In this document: one piece after another, positions 1 to 6,078 of the stretch
Position numbering within the stretch: position 1 is the first letter of the stretch
Layout of the letters: each line of letters opens with the position of its first letter
From: Paracoccaceae bacterium
Lineage (GTDB): Bacteria; Pseudomonadota; Alphaproteobacteria; Rhodobacterales; Rhodobacteraceae
Assembly (NCBI GenBank): GCA_003551745.1
Contig: PUNI01000506.1
Coordinates: 1 to 11,277, forward strand
Length of the DNA stretch: 11,277 nt
Direction of reading: 5' to 3'
Notes under the pieces: generated by a model
What the model was told of the DNA's origin: nothing
Database searches by the model: none
What the model saw: the letters and a program-made list of their open reading frames with translations, nothing else
Made by a program: the position numbers and the translations under genes

Positions 1-1
1 C

Positions 2-352
2 CGATTCGCGGCCGAGGCCGAGCCGATGCCCACCAAGATGCCGGGAGCGGCCACCACCCTCGCCATCGTCGCCACCGACGCCCGGCTGACCCAGGCCGAG
101 GCCACTCGGCTGGCCGTCGCCGCCCACGACGGCATCGCCCGCGCCATCGTGCCGGCCCACACACCCCTCGACGGCGACCTCGTCTTCACCGTCGCCACCG
201 GTGCGCGCCCGCTCGACGACCCGTTGGCCGATGCCTTCGCGCTCGGCCATGCCGCCGCCACCTGTCTTTCCCGGGCCATCGCTCGCGCCGTCTTCGAGGC
301 GCGCGCCGAGCCGGGCGACCCGCTGCCCGCCTGGCGGGACCGCTTCGGCTAG
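2..352 (+). CDS. P1-family aminopeptidase (DmpA/ThnT-like), 3' end only
   Basis: This is the C-terminal part (116 residues) of an N-terminal-nucleophile peptidase of the P1/S58 family; the start lies outside the window. Family members are made as one chain that cuts itself just before a Ser or Thr, which becomes the nucleophile of the beta subunit, and they hydrolyse N-terminal residues or amide bonds. The visible piece holds the beginning of the beta subunit: the pair Thr18-Thr19 (codons at 53-58) in the context GAATTLAIVATDA, followed by the conserved stretches AVAAHDGIARAIVPAHTP and DGDLVFTVATGARP. These match the family well. Oddly, the residue before the presumed nucleophile Thr is Ala, where I expect Asn or Gly. 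The frame is open from base 2, so the ATG at 26 is internal. The TAG stop overlaps the stop of the convergent hydrolase gene. Exact substrate cannot be told. Confidence 0.85.
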   Translation, partial: RFAAEAEPMPTKMPGAATTLAIVATDARLTQAEATRLAVAAHDGIARAIVPAHTPLDGDLVFTVATGARPLDDPLADAFALGHAAATCLSRAIARAVFEARAEPGDPLPAWRDRFG

Positions 353-1155
353 AGCCCGCCCAGCACCGCGTCCATCAGCGGGCTGTTCGGCTCGGCCAGA
401 CCGTCGATCACGTCGAAGTGATGCCGGCCCGGCGCCACCGTCACCGGCACACCCCAGGCCGCGCCGAGCCAGCGGGCCTGGTCGAGGAAGACCGGCCGCT
501 CGTCGCCGCCGACCCAGATGTGGGCCTCGACGCCGGGACGCGGCCGGTGCAGCATCGGGCTCTCGGCCGTGGCTTCTGCGGCATCCATCCGCCAGTCATC
601 GTTCATGGCAAGCCCCAGCATCGGGCGCAGATCGGCAAGCGGCGAGATCGGCACCACCCGCGCCAGTCGTGCCGCCGTCGCTTCCGCCAGTGGCCCGCCG
701 GCGCAGGCCATCCGCGCCGCCGCATGCCCACCCGCAGAATGCCCCGTCACCACCAGCGGCCCGTCCGCGACCTCGGCGGCGGCAGCGGCGATCGCGTCGG
801 CCACCTCCCTGGTGATCCCGGAGACCCGCGCCGCCGGCGCAAGCGTATAGCCGGGCAGGGCCACCGCCCAGCCCCGGGCCACCCCGCCTGCAGCCAGATG
901 CGACCAGTCTTCACGCCCGAACGCCCGCCAGTAGCCGCCGTGAACGAATACCATGAGCCCGCGCGGTAGGCCTGCGGGCAGGAACAGGTCGAAGCGCTGC
1001 CGCGGCCCCGGCCCGTATCGCAAACCCAGCCGGGCCCGGTCGCCCAGTCGCGTCCGGAAATCCGCGGCCGCGGCTGCCCAGCGGGGCGGATAGGCCTCGG
1101 CGTCGGGAATGAAGGGCGCGTTGGCATAGGCCCGGTCGAGTTCGGTTTCCGTCAT
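349..1155 (-). CDS. alpha/beta hydrolase, arylformamidase-like
   Basis: A 268-residue cytoplasmic alpha/beta hydrolase. Residues 72-76 are HGGYW, the oxyanion-hole signature typical of the KynB-like alpha/beta arylformamidases and related carboxylesterases. The nucleophile is Ser140 in GHSAGG, the acid is probably Asp218 (VGGDERP) and the base His245 or His246 (PGRHHFD). No signal peptide is seen. I chose the ATG at 1153-1155 because similarity to the family begins there; the frame stays open further upstream, but that extension runs into the dehydrogenase gene. A weak AAAAGG lies about 10 nt before the ATG. Known relatives hydrolyse N-formylkynurenine in tryptophan breakdown, but no other kynurenine gene is present here, so the substrate is open. 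It is divergent from gabD across 79 bases. Family assignment is secure; the substrate is not. Confidence 0.85.
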   Translation of the reverse strand: MTETELDRAYANAPFIPDAEAYPPRWAAAAADFRTRLGDRARLGLRYGPGPRQRFDLFLPAGLPRGLMVFVHGGYWRAFGREDWSHLAAGGVARGWAVALPGYTLAPAARVSGITREVADAIAAAAAEVADGPLVVTGHSAGGHAAARMACAGGPLAEATAARLARVVPISPLADLRPMLGLAMNDDWRMDAAEATAESPMLHRPRPGVEAHIWVGGDERPVFLDQARWLGAAWGVPVTVAPGRHHFDVIDGLAEPNSPLMDAVLGGL

Positions 1156-1234
1156 CGGCAGCGTGCCTTTTCTGGACAATCGGCCCGCCGAGGGGCATGG
1201 CATGGCGACAGGCTCACCGACAAGGAGAGACACC

Positions 1235-2713
1235 ATGCTCGACACCGCCGCAGATCTGAAATCCCGCCTGCAGGACCCAGCGCTGCTGGAAACCCGCGCC
1301 TTCGTTGCAGGGGAGTGGGTGGCCGCCGACGACGGTGCGACCTTTCCCGTCACCAACCCCGCCCGCGGCGACGTGATCTGCGATGTCCCCGACCTCTCGC
1401 GCACGGAAACCGCCAGCGCCATCGCGGCGGCCGAGGAGGCCCGCCACGGCTGGGCCGCCAGAACGGCGAAGGAGCGCGCACAGGTGCTGCGCCGCTGGTA
1501 CGACCTGATGGTCGCGAACGCCGACGACCTCGCCCTGATCCTGACCGCCGAGATGGGCAAGCCGCTGGCCGAGGCGAAGGGCGAGATCCTCTATGGCGCG
1601 GCTTTCGTCGAATGGTTCGGCGAGGAGGCCAAGCGCGTCTATGGCGAGACCATCCCCGGCCACCAGCCCGACAAGCGCATCACCGTGATCCGCCAGCCGA
1701 TCGGGGTGGCGGCCTCGATCACACCGTGGAACTTCCCCAACGCGATGATCGCCCGCAAGGTGGCACCGGCGCTGGCGGCCGGCTGCGGCTTCGTCGCGCG
1801 CCCCGCGGCCGAGACGCCGCTCTCCGCGCTCGCCATGGCGGTGCTGGCCGAACGCGCAGGCGTGCCGAAGGGTCTGCTGTCGGTGATCACCTCGAAACGA
1901 TCCTCCGAGATCGGCAAGGAGTTCTGCGAGAACCCCCTCGTGCGCAAGCTCACCTTCACCGGCTCCACCGAGGTCGGCAGGATCCTCCTGCGCCAGGCCG
2001 CAGACCAGATCATCAAGTGCTCGATGGAACTTGGCGGCAACGCGCCCTTCATCGTCTTCGACGACGCCGATCTCGATGCCGCGGTGGCCGGGGCGATGGC
2101 CTCCAAGTACCGCAACAACGGCCAGACCTGCGTCTGCGCCAACCGCATCTACGTGCAGGCCGGGGTCTATGAAGCGTTTGCCGAGAAGCTCGCCGCCGCG
2201 GTGGGCAAGATGAAGGTTGGCGACGGGCTCGACGAGGGTGTCGATGCCGGGCCGCTGATCAACATGGCCGCGGTCGAGAAGGTCGAGGAGCATATCGCCG
2301 ACGCCCTCGGCAAGGGGGGCAAGGTCATCGCCGGCGGTCATCGCCACCCCCTCGGTGGGACGTTCTTCGAGCCCACGATCATCACCGGCGTCACCCCCGA
2401 CATGGCGGTGTCCAGGGAGGAGACCTTCGGCCCCCTTGCGCCGCTCTTCCGCTTCGAGACCGAGGAGGAGGTGATCGGCCATGCCAACGACACCATCTTC
2501 GGGCTTGCGGCCTATTTCTACGCCCGCGACATCGGCCGCGTGACCCGGGTGCAGGAGGCGCTGGAATACGGCATCGTCGGCGTGAACACCGGCATCATCT
2601 CGACGGAGGTCGCGCCTTTCGGCGGCGTCAAGCAATCGGGCCTCGGGCGCGAAGGCTCGCGCCATGGCATCGAGGAGTTCATGGAGATGAAATACATCTG
2701 CACATCGGTCTGA
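1235..2713 (+). CDS. gabD: NAD(P)-dependent succinate-semialdehyde dehydrogenase
   Basis: A 492-residue aldehyde dehydrogenase of the GabD group, which oxidises succinate semialdehyde to succinate at the end of the GABA shunt; E. coli GabD is 482 residues. Visible family marks are PWNFP with the oxyanion Asn166, the coenzyme loop FTGSTEVG (241-248), the general base Glu265 in MELGG, the catalytic Cys299 in GQTCVC, EETFGP (395-400) and the C-terminal KQSGLGREGSRHG (466-478). A second Cys two residues after the catalytic one (Cys301) recalls the redox-switch pair of human SSADH. Residue 189, normally the Lys of the KPA motif that contacts the cofactor ribose, is Arg here. The ATG at 1235 is preceded by AAGGAGA at 1222-1228, a strong ribosome site, so upstream in-frame ATGs at 1163 and 1202 are unlikely starts. 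No gabT or gabP is beside it. Glutarate-semialdehyde dehydrogenase is the main alternative. Confidence 0.92.
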   Translation: MLDTAADLKSRLQDPALLETRAFVAGEWVAADDGATFPVTNPARGDVICDVPDLSRTETASAIAAAEEARHGWAARTAKERAQVLRRWYDLMVANADDLALILTAEMGKPLAEAKGEILYGAAFVEWFGEEAKRVYGETIPGHQPDKRITVIRQPIGVAASITPWNFPNAMIARKVAPALAAGCGFVARPAAETPLSALAMAVLAERAGVPKGLLSVITSKRSSEIGKEFCENPLVRKLTFTGSTEVGRILLRQAADQIIKCSMELGGNAPFIVFDDADLDAAVAGAMASKYRNNGQTCVCANRIYVQAGVYEAFAEKLAAAVGKMKVGDGLDEGVDAGPLINMAAVEKVEEHIADALGKGGKVIAGGHRHPLGGTFFEPTIITGVTPDMAVSREETFGPLAPLFRFETEEEVIGHANDTIFGLAAYFYARDIGRVTRVQEALEYGIVGVNTGIISTEVAPFGGVKQSGLGREGSRHGIEEFMEMKYICTSV

Positions 2714-2735
2714 GCCGGGCTTCTGCGGGGCGGGG

Positions 2736-3299
2736 CTAGACCTGCGGCGCCTCGTCCCGCCGAAGCATGCCATAGTCGCGGCTGATCGCGAAGGCATGGG
2801 CGGCCGTCAGCCCCGGCGTGACGCCCGCTTCGGCCAGCCTCCCGCGCGCCTCCTCCAGAGACCCCGCCTCGGCCAGCGTGAGAAGGGCGCCGGGGCGGTT
2901 CACGCTCTCGAAGCCGCGCGCGCCCGGCAGATCGGCCACAGCTGCGGCATGGATCGTCACGAGCAGCCGGTCGCCCGCGGGCATCAGGCGCTCGGCTTCG
3001 GCCGAAGTGCGGCGCAGCGCTTCCGCGCCCACGCGCAGCCGGTAGTCCCGGAAATGTACCCGCCGCCCGGCCTTTTGCGACCGCCGGTGCGTCCGGTCCT
3101 GCCGCCATGCGGCGATCGCCGCGTCATCGGCCCAGTGCTGGTGCGACAGCAGAAGATCCGGATCGTCGAGCGCCCGGTATCGGTCGAGAAACCACAGCCC
3201 GGCGTGCCGCGCCAGCGCCGGCTTCAACCGCTCGACGTGGGCGAAATAGTGCGCAAGATGACCCGGCTTCGGCCAGACCTCGAAGAACAGCGCGTGCAT
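2736..3299 (-). CDS. antibiotic biosynthesis monooxygenase (ABM) domain protein
   Basis: A 187-residue soluble protein. The first 90 residues fit the ABM ferredoxin-like fold: FFEVWPKPGH at 5-14, GLWFLDRYRAL at 34-44, LSHQHWADDAAIAAW at 51-65, and a closing FRDYRLRVG at 83-91. Single-domain ABM proteins are about 100 residues and act as dimers, as oxygenases of aromatic compounds, heme-degrading enzymes or signalling proteins. The remaining 95 residues show strand-helix-strand character (RLLVTIHAA at 111-119, SLEEARGRLAEAGV at 147-160) but I do not recognise them as a second clear domain. The ATG at 3299 has GGAGG directly upstream with unusually short spacing (about 3 nt). No upstream in-frame codon has a better site. 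It lies 22 bases from the convergent gabD stop. The function is not predictable beyond the fold. Confidence 0.75.
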   Translation of the reverse strand: MHALFFEVWPKPGHLAHYFAHVERLKPALARHAGLWFLDRYRALDDPDLLLSHQHWADDAAIAAWRQDRTHRRSQKAGRRVHFRDYRLRVGAEALRRTSAEAERLMPAGDRLLVTIHAAAVADLPGARGFESVNRPGALLTLAEAGSLEEARGRLAEAGVTPGLTAAHAFAISRDYGMLRRDEAPQV

Positions 3300-3314
3300 G
3301 GCACCTCCGACCGC

Positions 3315-3351
3315 GCTTTGCCAGCCCGGGCAGCAAAGCACAACCTGTCAA
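3315..3351 (-). promoter_or_regulatory. Inverted repeat beside a -35-like hexamer upstream of the ABM gene
   Basis: A perfect 7-bp inverted repeat, GCTTTGC (3315-3321) and GCAAAGC (3333-3339), is separated by 11 bases containing GCCCGGGC. On the minus strand a perfect TTGACA sits just upstream (3346-3351). The repeat occupies the place where the -10 element and transcription start would lie, and ends 11 bases before the GGAGG of the ABM gene. It could be an operator or an mRNA hairpin. No convincing -10 hexamer is seen at 16-18 bp spacing, so the promoter itself is unproven. Confidence 0.35.
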
Positions 3352-3412
3352 GGCCAGCCGACCCCTGACGCCCGCTCGCGCCGTGCTGCCGGACGGGCGC
3401 GCCGGGCCGCTG

Positions 3413-4435
3413 TCAGTTCAGAAGTTGTCGGGCGAAAAAGGCGACGATCTCGGCGTTGAACGCCTCCTGAAACCGCGCCCGGTCGAAGCCGGGTTCATCG
3501 ACGCAGACCATCTCCCAGATCCGCGGATTGGCTCCCTCAAGCGCCGGATTGCAGGGCTGAAGGAAGGCGAAATGCCCGGCCCCGTCGACGCGGCGCACGT
3601 CGGCTCGGTCACCGAGCGCCTCGGCCAGCGGATCGACGTTCGTGGCAACAGGTACACGGCGGTCCGAATTCCCGGCCCAGATCTGCACCGGCGCGGTCAT
3701 CCCGTCGAGGCCGCTCGGCCCGAAGCCGAAACCGAAGCCTGGCGCCACCGCCACCACGGCACGGACGTCCTCCAGCGGCGCAGGGAAACGGGGTGCTTTC
3801 GTCACCACATCTGCCACCATCCCCTCCGCGCAGGCGAACTCGTCCGGCCTTGACACGCAGTGTGCCGCCATGGCCGGGACCGACGGCACGGCACCGGCAG
3901 CCACCAGCACGCTGTGCCCGCCGGCCGAGAACCCGAACAGCCCGACCTGCCCGGTCGCCAGCGCGCCGGCGTGGCGCCAATCTGTGGTCATATGTGCGGC
4001 GACAACGTTCAGATGCGCCGGACGCTCGGCGATCCACCTGCCAGGGCTGGAGGTCTCGTCCCCGTCGGAATTGCCGGGGTGGTTCAGGGCCACCACCACC
4101 ATGCCGGCCTCGGCGAGGTCGCGCGCAAGCGTCGCGTGGCCGCCGAACCACCCGCCGTCACCGTGGGAGATCAGCACCAGCGGAAGACCCGTGCCCGCCA
4201 CGGGCGCCCGCATCGCAACCGCCTGTCCGAAAGGGGTGTCGACCTCGGCCGAGGGCTCCGTCTGCGCCGGATACCATACCGCTGCCTCGATTCTTGGCGC
4301 ATCGCCCGGTTGCGAGATTTCGACGAACTCGAAACCCGACCCTGCCACCGGCGCAGGCTGGACAGCGGCCAGTACTGCAAGCCACCCGAGAAGCGTCGAC
4401 AGAGGTCTGCCGGGACTGGGGAGAACCCACGCCAT
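3413..4435 (-). CDS. exported dienelactone-hydrolase-like alpha/beta hydrolase
   Basis: A 340-residue alpha/beta hydrolase resembling the predicted dienelactone hydrolase / platelet-activating-factor acetylhydrolase-like group of bacterial exported proteins. Residues 1-32 look like a signal peptide: a short N-region with one Arg (R10), a hydrophobic core 11-25 and a likely cleavage near 28-33, so the enzyme probably acts in the periplasm. The strand-loop LVLISHGDGG (87-95) gives the oxyanion region, Ser170 in GFSAGG is the nucleophile, Asp258 (GNSDRRVPV) the acid and His288 (GAGHFAF) the base. Cys193, Cys202, Cys295 and Cys311 could form disulfides. The segment GFGFGFG at 233-239 is a local low-complexity oddity. 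The ATG at 4435 has no Shine-Dalgarno, and an in-frame stop lies seven codons upstream, so no longer start exists. It lies just downstream of the hsp20 terminator, so it should have its own promoter. The natural ester substrate is unknown. Confidence 0.82.
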   Translation of the reverse strand: MAWVLPSPGRPLSTLLGWLAVLAAVQPAPVAGSGFEFVEISQPGDAPRIEAAVWYPAQTEPSAEVDTPFGQAVAMRAPVAGTGLPLVLISHGDGGWFGGHATLARDLAEAGMVVVALNHPGNSDGDETSSPGRWIAERPAHLNVVAAHMTTDWRHAGALATGQVGLFGFSAGGHSVLVAAGAVPSVPAMAAHCVSRPDEFACAEGMVADVVTKAPRFPAPLEDVRAVVAVAPGFGFGFGPSGLDGMTAPVQIWAGNSDRRVPVATNVDPLAEALGDRADVRRVDGAGHFAFLQPCNPALEGANPRIWEMVCVDEPGFDRARFQEAFNAEIVAFFARQLLN

Positions 4436-4444
4436 TGGGTGGTG

Positions 4445-4473
4445 ATGCTGTCACATCGGTAGTGGTGCGGCAA
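4445..4473 (-). promoter_or_regulatory. Weak promoter candidate for the exported hydrolase
   Basis: On the minus strand TTGCCG (4468-4473) and CAGCAT (4445-4450) are 17 bp apart. The match to TTGACA/TATAAT is partial, but the position is forced: the gene starts at 4435 and the hsp20 terminator ends near 4481. A start of transcription about 7 bases after the -10 would fall within a few bases of the ATG, which fits the absence of a ribosome-binding site (leaderless mRNA). Confidence 0.25.
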
Positions 4474-4480
4474 CACCCGG

Positions 4481-4514
4481 CTGAAACTGAAACAGGCGCG
4501 CCGGGGCGCGCCTG
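4481..4514 (-). terminator. Intrinsic terminator of hsp20
   Basis: A perfect inverted repeat CAGGCGCGCC (4493-4502) and GGCGCGCCTG (4505-4514) begins 23 bases after the hsp20 stop. Read on the minus strand it forms an 8-10 bp GC stem followed by TTTCAGTTTCAG, a broken T-tract. The plus-strand flank has no T-run, so it is oriented for hsp20. Each arm contains the 8-bp palindrome GGCGCGCC. Confidence 0.75.
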
Positions 4515-4537
4515 CCGTGTGAAGCTGTCCGGGTCCG

Positions 4538-5002
4538 TCAGGCCGCCTGGGCGTCGACGCTGCTCGGAATGGCCCCGGTCTTGGCGATCTCGATGCGGCG
4601 GGGCTTCAGCGCCTCGGGGATCTCGCGGGCGAGGTCGATGTGCAGCATGCCGTCGGCATGGGTCGCGCCCACCACCCTGACGTGATCGGCCAGATGGAAA
4701 CGGCGCTCGAACGCCCGGGTAGCGATGCCGCGATGCAGGAAGGTGCGGCCTTCCTCGTCATCCGTCGCCTTGCGGGCCGAGACATGGAGCGCATTCTCCT
4801 TGACCTCGACGTTCAGCTCGTCGGCCGAGAATCCCGCCACCGCGATCGAGATGCGATAGGCCGTCTCGCCTGTCTTCTCGATGTTGTAGGGCGGATAGGT
4901 GGGCTGGGCGATGTCGTTGGACATGACGCGGTCCAGCAGGTCTGCCACCCGGTCGAAGCCGATGGTAGCCCGATAGAGCGGCGTGGGATCGAAAGAACGC
5001 AT
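4538..5002 (-). CDS. small heat-shock protein, Hsp20/IbpA type
   Basis: A 154-residue ATP-independent holdase of the alpha-crystallin family, which binds unfolding proteins in the cytoplasm and hands them to DnaK/ClpB. The N-terminus MRSFDPTPLYRATIGFDR is typical of the class A (IbpA-like) proteins of proteobacteria. The alpha-crystallin domain spans roughly 37-137, from PPYNIEKTGETAYRISIAVAG to the conserved HADGMLHIDL (115-124), which carries the GxL signature of the last strands. A C-terminal IEI (137-139) is the anchoring I-x-I motif used for oligomer assembly. The ATG at 5002 is chosen because AGGAGG lies 8 bases upstream; an extended frame to 5098 would cover the leader described separately. 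The gene is flanked by its own heat-shock promoter and terminator, so it is monocistronic. Confidence 0.95.
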   Translation of the reverse strand: MRSFDPTPLYRATIGFDRVADLLDRVMSNDIAQPTYPPYNIEKTGETAYRISIAVAGFSADELNVEVKENALHVSARKATDDEEGRTFLHRGIATRAFERRFHLADHVRVVGATHADGMLHIDLAREIPEALKPRRIEIAKTGAIPSSVDAQAA

Positions 5003-5097
5003 AGTGTCATCCTCCTCAGGAAGCGATGTGCAAAGCAGATGACCCTTCCGTGCAGGAACGGGCCGGTTATGCGCCGGGCCCGCAGTGGCGCCCGGCA
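5003..5097 (-). promoter_or_regulatory. ROSE-like RNA thermometer in the hsp20 5' leader
   Basis: The leader from the predicted transcription start to the hsp20 ATG is about 95 nt and can fold into three hairpins in a row. The first (5070-5097) pairs UGCCGGGC with GCCCGGC..A. The second (5043-5062) pairs CCC(G)UUCC with GGAAGGG. The third (5008-5028) pairs CAUC(G)CUUC with GGAGGAUG around a CUGA loop: C-G, A-U, U-A, C-G, bulged G, C-G, U-A, U-G, C-G. This third stem buries the Shine-Dalgarno in a UCGCU/AGGA pairing with a bulged G, which is the hallmark of ROSE elements (U-U/C-G-C-U box) controlling rhizobial small heat-shock genes. Heat would melt it and free translation. Pairings are read directly from the sequence; the function is inferred from the family. 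Confidence 0.72.
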
Positions 5098-5102
5098 CCC
5101 GC

Positions 5103-5132
5103 TATCTGGAAATCGGGTGCGGCGCTTTCAAG
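5103..5132 (-). promoter_or_regulatory. RpoH (sigma-32) type heat-shock promoter for hsp20
   Basis: On the minus strand CTTGAAA (5126-5132) exactly matches the sigma-32 -35 consensus, followed after 16 bases by CCAGATA (5103-5109), an acceptable alphaproteobacterial RpoH -10 (CYTATNT-like). Predicted start of transcription is near 5096. It lies only about 20 bases beyond the stop of the protease gene, separating hsp20 from the upstream genes. Confidence 0.65.
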
Positions 5133-5154
5133 GCCGTCCTGTCGCGCACCGCGC

Positions 5155-6012
5155 TCAGGGGCGTACGAACCTCGCGCCGATGTTATCGCGCTCCACAACG
5201 GGCGGGGCCGGCGCCACGGGCGGGGCGGCCAGTTCGGAGGGGCGCTGGAAGCGCACCTCTCCACTGGCCCCCAGCGCCTGTCGAAGCACGGACAACTGCT
5301 CGCGCAGGCCGGTGCCGAGCGCCACGGGTCTGGCCTGCAGATGCGCCTTTGCCGAGACGACGGACACCACGCGCGGCACGCCGTGGTTCATCGAGAAGAT
5401 TGGCGCGCCCGAGGCACCGAAATCCACGAGGCACGACAGCACCAGCGCCCCGGATTCGCGCGCGAGCACATGGCAGAGTTCCTGCAGCGACGGCGTCTCG
5501 GCGCGGCCGCGAGCATACGACACCACGCCCACCCGGTCGCCGGCGCGCGCTTCGAAGTCGATGTCGAAGGGCCGGATCGAGGGCAGGCGGATCGGCTGGT
5601 CGAGCTCCAGCAGCGCGATGTCGCGGGAGACCGCCTCGAGGCTGACGGCACCGCCGAAGACATAGGCCGGATGCGCCACCGCCCGGCGCACGCCGCGATA
5701 GGCGGCGGCCCGGCCGTTGCGCCAGCCGGCGAGGAAGGTGATCTCGGCGGCGTCGAAGCGCCGCCCGGTCTCGCGATCGTGCAGACAATGTGCGGCGGTG
5801 AGAACCAGGGCCGGCTCGATCAGCGCCCCGGTGCAGAAGCCGCGCCCGCCCAGCTCCAGCCGGCCTACGCCGTCCCAGCCGCGGCCGGCATCGGCGGTGC
5901 CAAGCTCGCGCAGCGGCCCCGGCGCCGGCCCCGGAAGCTGCGCCGCCGCTGGCAGGGCGAGCGCGAGGGCAAGGCAGACGGTGGCAAGGCGGAGGGCGGC
6001 AGGGCGGCGCAT
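5155..6012 (-). CDS. exported trypsin-like (S1 family) serine protease
   Basis: A 285-residue chymotrypsin-fold protease. Residues 1-24 are a classical signal peptide (MRRPAALRLA, hydrophobic core, cleavage PAAA|Q), so the mature protein is periplasmic or secreted. The triad is readable: His75 in LTAAHC, Asp131 in RDIALLEL and Ser201 in FGASGAPIF. Cys60 and Cys76 flank the His as in trypsin, and Cys180/Cys194 probably form a second disulfide before the Ser. The nucleophile motif reads GASGAP instead of GDSGGP: the Asp that pairs with the new N-terminus after zymogen cleavage in trypsin is missing, as in V8/glutamyl-endopeptidase-like relatives. There is only a short stretch between the signal peptide and the catalytic domain. 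The C-terminus has a Pro/Ala/Val-rich tail (261-273). GGAG lies 7 nt before the ATG. It follows glcF by 66 bases; read-through from the glc operon is possible. Confidence 0.88.
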   Translation of the reverse strand: MRRPAALRLATVCLALALALPAAAQLPGPAPGPLRELGTADAGRGWDGVGRLELGGRGFCTGALIEPALVLTAAHCLHDRETGRRFDAAEITFLAGWRNGRAAAYRGVRRAVAHPAYVFGGAVSLEAVSRDIALLELDQPIRLPSIRPFDIDFEARAGDRVGVVSYARGRAETPSLQELCHVLARESGALVLSCLVDFGASGAPIFSMNHGVPRVVSVVSAKAHLQARPVALGTGLREQLSVLRQALGASGEVRFQRPSELAAPPVAPAPPVVERDNIGARFVRP

Positions 6013-6053
6013 GACGAGGCTCCGGGCGGCGGGCGATGCTTTGGCAGCCTAGC

Positions 6054-6067
6054 CGCCGCGCGCGGCG
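6054..6067. repeat. 14-bp perfect palindrome between glcF and the protease gene
   Basis: CGCCGCGCGCGGCG is self-complementary over all 14 bases. It lies 11 bases after the glcF stop on the minus strand. It has no loop and is not followed by a T-tract, so it is a poor terminator candidate. It may be chance in GC-rich DNA or a protein-binding site. Confidence 0.3.
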
Positions 6068-6078
6068 AAATCATGGCG

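Noticed and set aside
1214..2797. Long open frame on the minus strand opposite gabD (527 codons)
   Set aside because: It mirrors gabD codon by codon, is rich in His, Asp, Arg and Gly as expected from antisense GC-rich codons, has no family motif, and would overlap a clear enzyme gene entirely.
3334..3351. Sigma-54 promoter upstream of the ABM gene (TTGACAGGTTGTGCTTTGC)
   Set aside because: The required GG and GC dinucleotides are not at the -24/-12 spacing of 10 bases between them.
3377..3401. Imperfect GC hairpin after the exported hydrolase as a terminator
   Set aside because: The arms CGCGCCGT and ACGGGCGCG pair only with a bulge, and no T-tract follows on the minus strand.
4813..5010. 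Small open frame starting at the ATG inside the hsp20 Shine-Dalgarno hairpin (minus)
   Set aside because: The ATG directly abuts GGAGG, leaving no proper spacing, and the frame overlaps hsp20 out of phase with no recognisable content.
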